Shown here: positions 5,360-9,954 of the stretch, piece by piece
How positions within the stretch are numbered: position 1 is the stretch's first letter
Layout: the number at the start of each line of letters is the position of its first letter
Assembly (NCBI GenBank): GCA_944385065.1
Contig: CALWVX010000053.1
Span: 1-9,954 of the forward strand
DNA length: 9,954 nucleotides
Reading direction: 5' to 3'
Source: an uncultured Oscillospiraceae bacterium
Lineage (GTDB): Bacteria; Bacillota; Clostridia; Oscillospirales; Oscillospiraceae
Notes under the pieces: generated by a model
Seen by the model: the letters and a program-made list of their open reading frames with translations, nothing else
Told to the model about the DNA's origin: nothing
The model's database searches: none
Position numbers and translations under genes: made by a program

Positions 5360-5398
5360 AAAAATGACGGATAAGAGATATAGCACCCTACCCGTCAT
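5360..5398 (-). terminator. Terminator of the OB-fold lipoprotein gene
   Basis: On the minus strand, a 10-bp stem with one G-T pair (5398-5389 with 5373-5364, 15-nt loop) is followed by five T. It begins 9 bp after the lipoprotein stop. GTCAT at 5338-5342 could pair with the same ATGAC (5364-5368), giving an alternative fold. Confidence 0.72.
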
Positions 5399-5407
5399 AT
5401 AAAATGC

Positions 5408-5881
5408 TTAATTTTCGATAACCTCTTTCATGTAGGCATTTTTCATCTCAACAACCATCCGGTCATTTTCAGTGCCCCAAATATCTTCATAAGTATCTGA
5501 GCTTATACCCGTGACTTCTCCGAGAACTATTATCTCACCATAAGAGGGCAAGTTTGCTAAAATTTCTGTCGGCAGATATACATGGAATACAACGGGAGTG
5601 CTTACGAGAGTATGTACTCCATCTGTTTCAACAGAGCCTTGTGTCATAATGAAATATTCCTCTGTCACGGTTGAAATAAAACCTGTTACTTCATATATAT
5701 TTCCAACAAGTGTATTTGCTTTAGCCTCATTACTTTGAATGTCTTGGAAATCGTCGATACTCATTTCTTCTGCGATTTCTTCCATTTCTTCTTGCGTCAT
5801 ATTACTGCTTTGCTCGCCCCCGCAAGCCGCCAAGGACAGCATGAGCGTCGCCGCCAGAATGAGTGGCAATACCCGTTTCAT
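5408..5881 (-). CDS. Putative lipoprotein with OB-fold (tRNA_anti-like) domain
   Basis: This 157-residue protein has a lipoprotein signal peptide ending in LAAC, with Cys20 lipidated and the only cysteine, then an acidic linker (MTQEEMEEIAEEM). The domain from about 50 to 155 (NEAKANTLVGNIYEVTGFI onward, with the late strand GEIIVLGEVTGI) resembles the tRNA_anti-like OB-fold seen in many small Firmicutes lipoproteins. Their ligand is unknown and RNA binding should not be assumed outside the cell. GGAAGGAG precedes the ATG on the minus strand. It is divergent from the HTH gene at 6034. Its signal-peptide DNA resembles that of the other lipoprotein, which suggests a common origin or conversion. 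No strong promoter is visible immediately upstream; a TATAAT inside the palindrome at 5975-5993 may serve. Confidence 0.8.
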   Translation of the reverse strand: MKRVLPLILAATLMLSLAACGGEQSSNMTQEEMEEIAEEMSIDDFQDIQSNEAKANTLVGNIYEVTGFISTVTEEYFIMTQGSVETDGVHTLVSTPVVFHVYLPTEILANLPSYGEIIVLGEVTGISSDTYEDIWGTENDRMVVEMKNAYMKEVIEN

Positions 5882-5974
5882 TTCTTCTTATCTCCTTCCC
5901 GCACAGCCTCAGAAAAGGTGTGCTTGCCAATTTTGGGGACCGCTTGGTTTCATGAGCTGCCGACAGTCAGGATC

Positions 5975-5993
5975 TGTATAATTCTATTATACA
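5975..5993. promoter_or_regulatory. Perfect 8-3-8 palindrome between lipoprotein and HTH genes
   Basis: TGTATAAT-TCT-ATTATACA is a perfect inverted repeat and offers a TATAAT -10 on each strand: + at 5977-5982 and minus at 5991-5986. It lies 41 bp before the HTH start and 94 bp before the lipoprotein start. It is a reasonable operator and divergent promoter core for the HTH protein. Neither strand has a good -35. Confidence 0.65.
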
Positions 5994-6033
5994 TGGACAG
6001 AATGGAAAAACAATCGGCTGGCTGCATAGTGTT

Positions 6034-6249
6034 TTGGTTCGCAGAGCTTCTGACAATCTGTGGAACGTGGTGAGGGAAAAGGGCATTTCCCAGTACGCGC
6101 TGATCAGAAAATATAAAATCAGCCCGGCGCAGATCACCAGGCTGAAACGGAATGAGAGTGTCAGCACCCATACCATTGATATGTTTTGTCGGATTCTGGA
6201 TTGTGACGTGGGCGACATCATGCGGCATATCAGAGATGAGGAGACATGA
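6034..6249 (+). CDS. Small XRE-type helix-turn-helix regulator
   Basis: This protein of about 71 residues is nearly all one Cro/CI-type HTH domain. LWNVVREKGISQYALIRKY, then ISPAQITRLKRNESVSTHTIDMFCRILDCDVGDIM matches the compact single-domain regulators common in Clostridia. The start is uncertain: TTG 6034 is the earliest likely codon close to the domain, no clear ribosome site precedes it, and the frame stays open upstream. The short leader VRRASD before the domain is consistent with that start. The palindrome 41 bp upstream is a likely binding site. A terminator directly follows the stop. The target genes are unknown; the divergent lipoprotein is the nearest candidate. Confidence 0.82.
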   Translation: MVRRASDNLWNVVREKGISQYALIRKYKISPAQITRLKRNESVSTHTIDMFCRILDCDVGDIMRHIRDEET

Positions 6250-6280
6250 CGGCGGAGCGGGACGGGCGCTCTGCCGTTTT
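6250..6280 (+). terminator. Terminator of the HTH gene
   Basis: A 10-bp G/C-rich stem with one G-T pair (6250-6259 with 6267-6276, loop of 7) is followed by TTTT (6277-6280). It begins right after the stop codon. The minus-strand repair operon ends 26 bp further on with no clear T-run of its own, so the hairpin may partly serve both directions. Confidence 0.78.
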
Positions 6281-6306
6281 CTGCTCCCATCCGGCCGGAA
6301 TCGGGG

Positions 6307-7095
6307 TCAGGGAGCGGTCCGCCTTGGCAGCTCCGGCAGGGCGGAGTCCCAGTCCTCCCGGAACTCGGTCATCATGGCCCAGTAGCGCTTGGGCATGTGG
6401 GTCATGCGGCAGCGGGGATTTTCCCGCTCCCGAATGGCAATGGTGTCGTAAAACTGCCGCCACATCGCCCGAAAGGCCAGCTCCTCCTCCCCCGGCCGCC
6501 CCAGATGGAACTCCTCCACCGGCACGATGGCCCACCGGCCGGGCTGGTGGAACAGGGCCTCGCGGTGGGTGCGGTCGCAGAGGACAAACCGCTCCTGGGG
6601 GTAACGGCCGGAGAAGTGGGGGCGCAGCAGGGGGAGCACCTGATTTTTGGGCTCGATCTCCCCGGCAAGGATCCCGTCCAGCAGAGAAAACCGCACAAAG
6701 CCGGTATACTTGTGGGCCTCGCTGTTGAGCTGGAGAACCGCTTTGCGCACCTTGTCCACGGTGGGGTCGGTGAGGTCCTGGGTAAAGCCGGGCCCCCTGG
6801 CGTAGCCCAGCCGCAGCAGCCGCCAGAGCCACAGCTCCTTGTCGGGCAGACAGGTGAGAAAGCCCCGCACCGCCAGCCGGCGGCCCTCCCGGCCCAGCTT
6901 GGGCAGAGAGCGGTAGACCCGACCGGCCCGCTCCGGGTCGCTGACCACGGTGCGCAGGGGGTAGAGGGAGCAGCAGAGGTCGTCGGGGGTGCGGAATTCC
7001 ACCGGCTCCTCCCGGTTGGCGTAGCAGTCGAACACACAGGTCAGAAAGCCGGCAAAGGTGCCGTCGTATTGGCAGCACACGGAAGTCCAGGCCAT
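6307..7095 (-). CDS. DUF4130 / TIGR03915-like probable DNA metabolism protein
   Basis: This 262-residue protein carries the marks of the family that accompanies the TIGR03916 radical SAM proteins: YDGTFAGFLTCVFDCY (10-25), SEAHKYTGFVRFSLLDG (125-141), IEPKNQVLPLLRPHFSGR (147-164) and FVLCDRTHREALFH (170-183). Its biochemical role is unproven. In proteobacterial relatives the domain is fused to a uracil-DNA-glycosylase-like domain, hence the repair link; no such domain is present here. The frame is open far upstream, but GAAGGAGG 6 bp before ATG 7095 and the family N-terminus fix the start there. It is the third gene of the operon, 11 bp after ogt, with its ribosome site overlapping the ogt stop. 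Confidence 0.88.
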   Translation of the reverse strand: MAWTSVCCQYDGTFAGFLTCVFDCYANREEPVEFRTPDDLCCSLYPLRTVVSDPERAGRVYRSLPKLGREGRRLAVRGFLTCLPDKELWLWRLLRLGYARGPGFTQDLTDPTVDKVRKAVLQLNSEAHKYTGFVRFSLLDGILAGEIEPKNQVLPLLRPHFSGRYPQERFVLCDRTHREALFHQPGRWAIVPVEEFHLGRPGEEELAFRAMWRQFYDTIAIRERENPRCRMTHMPKRYWAMMTEFREDWDSALPELPRRTAP

Positions 7096-7106
7096 GGCAG
7101 CCTCCT

Positions 7107-7640
7107 TCAGCGGGGCTGTCCCGGGCGGAGCGGGGGGAGGCGGTCCGGGTCCAGCCCCTCCAGACGCAGCAGGCCGCGCTTCTTCTCCACTCCGCCGGCG
7201 TATCCGGTCAGGCTCCCGCCGCTGCCCACCACCCGGTGGCAGGGGATCAGAATCGAGATGGGGTTTCGGCCCACCGCCCCGCCCACCGCCTGGGCGGACA
7301 GATGGGGGAGGCCCCGATCCGCGGCCAGCCTCTTCGCCAGCTCCCCGTAGGTCACAGTGCTCCCGTATGGGATGGCCCGGAGCAGAGTCCACACCCGGAG
7401 CTGAAAGTCGCTCCCCTCCAGATGGAGCGGGACGGAGAAATCGGGCTCCCGGCCGGAAAAGTAGCAGTCCAGCCAGGCCTTGGCCTGCTCCAGCGCCTGA
7501 TTGTTTCCGACGGCGTGGTCCGGGTCCAGCGTGCGGGCGAAATACTTCTGCCCCTGGAACCAGACGCCGGTGAGGCCGGTTCCGTCGGCGGCCAGAAGAA
7601 GGTCGCCCAGGGGGGAATGGTAAGATTGGGTATTCTGCAT
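7107..7640 (-). CDS. ogt: Methylated-DNA--protein-cysteine S-methyltransferase (O6-alkylguanine repair)
   Basis: This 177-residue protein has the usual length of the single-domain alkyltransferases. It takes the alkyl group from O6-alkylguanine or O4-alkylthymine onto its own cysteine and is used up in the process. The active-site block LIPCHRVVGSGGSLTGYAGG (131-150) places the acceptor Cys at 134, and the DNA-binding helix-turn-helix block (IPYGSTVTYGELAKRL, about 90-105, then AVGGAVGRNP) precedes it. AAAGGAG precedes ATG 7640 by 8 bp. It is the middle gene of the operon, 35 bp after the radical SAM gene. Its place between the TIGR03916/TIGR03915 pair suggests that the three respond to the same sort of DNA damage. 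Confidence 0.95.
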   Translation of the reverse strand: MQNTQSYHSPLGDLLLAADGTGLTGVWFQGQKYFARTLDPDHAVGNNQALEQAKAWLDCYFSGREPDFSVPLHLEGSDFQLRVWTLLRAIPYGSTVTYGELAKRLAADRGLPHLSAQAVGGAVGRNPISILIPCHRVVGSGGSLTGYAGGVEKKRGLLRLEGLDPDRLPPLRPGQPR

Positions 7641-7675
7641 GGCGAAAGCTCCTTTCCGGTTGAGATGGCACGGGG

Positions 7676-8956
7676 TTATCCCGCCGGGCCGGCGGGCGGG
7701 GGATCAAACAGGGACAGCTGCTCCGGCATGGGCTGGGCCAGGGCGGGGGCTTCCAGCGCGATCAGGTGCCGCAGCAGGCCGTCCTGGCTGATTTTCAGCC
7801 CCCGGGGGGCGCGGCCGGAGCAGGTGAGGAAATACTGGGCCCGCTTGAGCACCACTCCCAGCCGCTTGAGCCCCTCGAAGGTGAGAGGGCCCACCCGGCG
7901 GGCGGTGAGGATGCGGCGGGCCGAGCGCACCCCCACCCCGGGGACCCGCAGCAGCGCCTCATAGTCGGCCCGGTTGACCTCCACCGGGAAGAACTCCAGG
8001 TGGCGCAGGGCCCAGGTGCACTTGGGGTCCATGCGGGGGTCCAGATCGGGCCGCTCCTCATCCAGCAGCTCCTCGGCCCGAAAGTGGTAGTAGCGCAGCA
8101 GCCAGTCGGCCTGATACAGCCGGTGCTCCCGGAGCAGCGGGGGCTGGAAGCCCTGGGGGGCGGGCAGATCCGGGCCGCTGACCGAGGGAATATAGGCGGA
8201 ATAGAACACCCGCTTCAGGCGATACTTGTCGTAGAGCCCCTGGGTGAGGGAGAGAATCTGCCGGTCGCTCTCGCCGGTGGCCCCCACGATCATCTGGGTG
8301 GACTGCCCCGCCGGGGCGAACCGGGGGGCGTGGCGATAGACCCGCAGCTCCTGCCGGGAGGCGGCGATGCCGTCCCGGATCTGTCCCATGGGGGCCAGAA
8401 TGGCCTCCTTCTTCTTGTCCGGGGCCAGCAGAGAGAGGCTTTTGGCGCTGGGCAGCTCGATGTTCACGCTCAGCCGGTCGGCCAGCAGGCCCAGCCGCCG
8501 GGTGAGCAGGGGATCGGCCCCGGGGATGGCCTTGGCGTGGATATAGCCTCCGAAGCGGTATTCCTCCCGGAGGAGGCGGAGAGTCTCGATCATCCGCTCG
8601 GTGGTGTAGTCGGGGCTGACCAGCACCGCCGAGGAGAGAAACAGCCCCTCGATGTAGTTGCGCCGGTAAAAGCCCATGGTGAGTTCACACAGCTCCCGGG
8701 GGGTGAAGGCCGCCCGGGGCGGGTCGTTGGACCGGCGGTTGACGCAGTACTGACAGTCATAGACGCAGACGTTGGTCATCAGCACCTTCAGCAGGGAGAC
8801 GCACCGGCCGTCGGCGGAGAAGGTGTGGCAGCAGCCGGCAAAGGTGGTGCTGCCGATGGTCCCCGGCCGGCCCGCCCGATCCAGGCCGCTGGAGGTACAG
8901 GCCGCATCGTATTTGGCCGCGTCGGCCAGAATATTCAGCTTGTCCATCAGCTCCAT
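7676..8956 (-). CDS. Radical SAM putative DNA modification/repair protein (TIGR03916-like)
   Basis: This 426-residue protein has the radical SAM cluster motif CVYDCQYC (C64, C68, C71; spacing C-x3-C-x2-C). Further cysteines (20, 42, 43, 52) surround the conserved segment GCCHTFSADGRC. A barrel segment follows (about 60-260). A helix-hairpin-helix DNA-binding motif, LLRVPGVGVRSARRIL (335-350), makes DNA the likely substrate. The tail carries QLSLF (413-417), the bacterial sliding-clamp-binding pentapeptide. The family is paired with TIGR03915 proteins; the reaction is unknown. GGAGGGG 4-6 bp before ATG 8956 fixes this start over a second Met three codons later. It leads the operon under its own promoter, with a LexA-box-like site. 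Confidence 0.92.
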   Translation of the reverse strand: MELMDKLNILADAAKYDAACTSSGLDRAGRPGTIGSTTFAGCCHTFSADGRCVSLLKVLMTNVCVYDCQYCVNRRSNDPPRAAFTPRELCELTMGFYRRNYIEGLFLSSAVLVSPDYTTERMIETLRLLREEYRFGGYIHAKAIPGADPLLTRRLGLLADRLSVNIELPSAKSLSLLAPDKKKEAILAPMGQIRDGIAASRQELRVYRHAPRFAPAGQSTQMIVGATGESDRQILSLTQGLYDKYRLKRVFYSAYIPSVSGPDLPAPQGFQPPLLREHRLYQADWLLRYYHFRAEELLDEERPDLDPRMDPKCTWALRHLEFFPVEVNRADYEALLRVPGVGVRSARRILTARRVGPLTFEGLKRLGVVLKRAQYFLTCSGRAPRGLKISQDGLLRHLIALEAPALAQPMPEQLSLFDPPPAGPAG

Positions 8957-8973
8957 GGGGCCCCTCCGAAATA

Positions 8974-8985
8974 GAACATTTGTAC
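8974..8985. promoter_or_regulatory. Candidate LexA (SOS) box
   Basis: GAACATTTGTAC matches the Gram-positive LexA/DinR core GAAC-N4-GTTC at seven of the eight defined positions, and the wider TAG...CTA context is also symmetric. It lies 4 bp downstream of the -10 on the minus strand, over the expected start point, where a repressor would block transcription of the repair operon. One half-site is imperfect, so this is a candidate only. Confidence 0.55.
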
Positions 8986-8989
8986 TAAC

Positions 8990-9017
8990 ATTATAGCGCC
9001 AAACGGCCGGCTGTCAA
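8990..9017 (-). promoter_or_regulatory. Promoter of the radical SAM-ogt-DUF4130 operon
   Basis: On the minus strand, TTGACA (9017-9012) and TATAAT (8995-8990) are both perfect consensus and 16 bp apart. The start point would fall near 8983, giving a leader of about 27 bp. Confidence 0.87.
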
Positions 9018-9078
9018 GAGGAAGTCGGCGGAAGCGGCGGAAAAATACAGATGGATGGGACAAAAGGGAAATTTACCC

Positions 9079-9107
9079 TTGACCAGGAGAGGGCGGAACG
9101 ATACAAT
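9079..9107 (+). promoter_or_regulatory. Promoter of the NSS-family transporter gene
   Basis: TTGACC (9079-9084), a 17-bp spacer and TACAAT (9102-9107) form a good housekeeping promoter. The leader holds a short G/C dyad, CCCCG/CGGGG (about 9121-9138), just before the ribosome site; its role is unclear. Confidence 0.8.
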
Positions 9108-9154
9108 AGGGAAACACTGTCCCCGTGATGACGCGGGGGAGAGGAGAGATTGAG

Positions 9155-9954
9155 ATGGAAAAACGGGAGACGTTTTCCTCCCGCCTGGGTTTTGTACTCA
9201 TTTCGGCGGGGTGTGCCATCGGCCTGGGGAATGTATGGCGGTTCCCCTATATCACCGGTCAGTACGGGGGAGCGGCCTTTGTGCTGCTGTACCTGGTGTT
9301 CCTGGTCATCCTGGGCATGCCCGTGATGGTCATGGAGCTGTCGGTGGGCCGGGCCAGCCGCCGGAGCATCGCCAAGTCTTTTGACGTCCTGGAACCCAAG
9401 GGGACGAAGTGGCACTGGTACAGCTGGTGCGGTCTGGCGGGCAACTATCTGCTGATGATGTTCTACACCGTCATTGCCGGGTGGCTGCTGTACTATTTTG
9501 TGAAGATGATCCGGGAGGACTTTACCGGCCTGGACGCCGCGGGCGTGGAGGCCGAGTTTGACACGCTGATGACCCAGCCGGTGATCATGACGGTCTTTAT
9601 GGCCGTTGTGGTCATCGGGAGCATGCTGGTATGCCTCCAGGGTCTGCGCAACGGTGTGGAGCGGGTCAACAAGGTGATGATGCTGGCCCTGCTGGCCCTC
9701 CTGGTGGTGCTGGCCGTCAATTCCCTGACTCTGGAGGGAGCGGGGGAGGGCCTGAAGTTTTATCTCCAGCCCAATTTCCACAACCTGATGTATGACGCAC
9801 AGGGCAACTGGATTTTGGGCGAAGCGGTCTTCGCCGCCATGGGCCAGTCCTTCTTCACCCTTTCTCTGGGCATGGGTTCCATCGCCATCTTCGGCAGCTA
9901 TATCGGCAAGGAGCACCGTCTGGCGGGGGAGGCCCTGCGCATCGGCGTGCTGGA
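9155..9954 (+). CDS. Sodium:neurotransmitter symporter (NSS) family transporter, N-terminal part (partial)
   Basis: The frame starts at ATG 9155 (GAGGAGAG 8 bp upstream) and stays open to the window end, giving about 266 residues. Residues 6-34 include the NSS signature: RLGFVLISAGCAIGLGNVWRFPY is the TM1 segment whose unwound middle (G-L-G-N) binds sodium and substrate in LeuT-type transporters. It continues with GGAAFVLLYLVFLVILGMPVMVMEL (TM2) and further membrane segments around 90-112, 145-165, 170-190 and 225-255. Bacterial members move amino acids with sodium across the cytoplasmic membrane; the substrate cannot be read here. It is divergent from the repair operon. The C-terminal half lies outside the window. 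Confidence 0.93.
   Translation, partial: MEKRETFSSRLGFVLISAGCAIGLGNVWRFPYITGQYGGAAFVLLYLVFLVILGMPVMVMELSVGRASRRSIAKSFDVLEPKGTKWHWYSWCGLAGNYLLMMFYTVIAGWLLYYFVKMIREDFTGLDAAGVEAEFDTLMTQPVIMTVFMAVVVIGSMLVCLQGLRNGVERVNKVMMLALLALLVVLAVNSLTLEGAGEGLKFYLQPNFHNLMYDAQGNWILGEAVFAAMGQSFFTLSLGMGSIAIFGSYIGKEHRLAGEALRIGVL

Noticed and set aside
5338..5398. Alternative GTCAT/ATGAC pairings as a riboswitch-like switch
   Set aside because: The region lies after the lipoprotein stop and is explained by a normal terminator; five-base pairings arise by chance.
7096..7707. N-terminal extension of the DUF4130 frame to a 466-residue protein
   Set aside because: The extension is the antisense-free shadow of ogt in another frame of the same strand and is Pro/Arg/Gly-rich; the family start and ribosome site are at 7095.
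7766..8974. 402-codon + strand frame opposite the radical SAM gene
   Set aside because: It is a GC-rich antisense shadow; the minus-strand protein has clear radical SAM and helix-hairpin-helix motifs.
9014..9916. 300-codon minus-strand frame opposite the transporter
   Set aside because: It is a shadow rich in His and Gln with no domain; the + strand encodes an unmistakable NSS transporter.

Overview
The window looks like the chromosome of a GC-rich, strictly anaerobic Clostridia bacterium, most like gut Oscillospiraceae of the Flavonifractor/Lawsonibacter type. The basis is GC-rich codon choice combined with strong Firmicutes-style Shine-Dalgarno sites (AAGGAGG), TTGACA/TATAAT promoters, a PerR plus reverse-rubrerythrin peroxide-defence operon, and small Clostridia-type lipoproteins and regulators. 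The genus is an inference from style, not from any search.

Layout. Positions 1-135 hold the 3' end of an exodeoxyribonuclease III gene. It is followed by a 121-bp hairpin-rich insert and then a second, in-register copy of the gene's last 13 codons (257-295). Next, on the + strand, come methylenetetrahydrofolate reductase (378-1244), a TVP38/DedA-like membrane protein (1354-2046, strong terminator), and a PerR-like repressor (2191-2625) that overlaps reverse rubrerythrin (2622-3164) by ATGA. The rubrerythrin gene shows the same oddity as the exonuclease: a terminator and a hairpin-rich insert, then a second copy of its last 17 codons (3328-3378) with its own terminator. From there to 3817 there is no gene, only a dense set of hairpins, including two direct copies of one hairpin 231 bp apart.

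Positions 3818-6280 form an AT-richer accessory block made of two units of the same design. Each has a minus-strand lipoprotein (LAAC lipobox, Cys20) divergent from a small plus-strand DNA-binding protein (a ribbon-helix-helix protein in one, an XRE-type HTH in the other), with perfect AT-rich palindromes in the gap.

Positions 6307-9017 are a minus-strand DNA-repair operon: radical SAM protein (TIGR03916-like), then O6-alkylguanine-DNA alkyltransferase (Ogt), then a DUF4130/TIGR03915-like protein. The promoter is near consensus, with a LexA-box-like site at the expected transcription start, and the radical SAM protein ends in a QLSLF sliding-clamp-binding motif. A divergent sodium:neurotransmitter symporter-family transporter begins at 9155 and runs off the window.

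The observations most worth following up are (1) the two gene-tail duplications, with only synonymous differences, around G/C-palindrome inserts; (2) the possibly SOS-controlled, clamp-tethered radical SAM/Ogt/DUF4130 repair operon; and (3) the repeated lipoprotein/regulator units with their palindromic operators.
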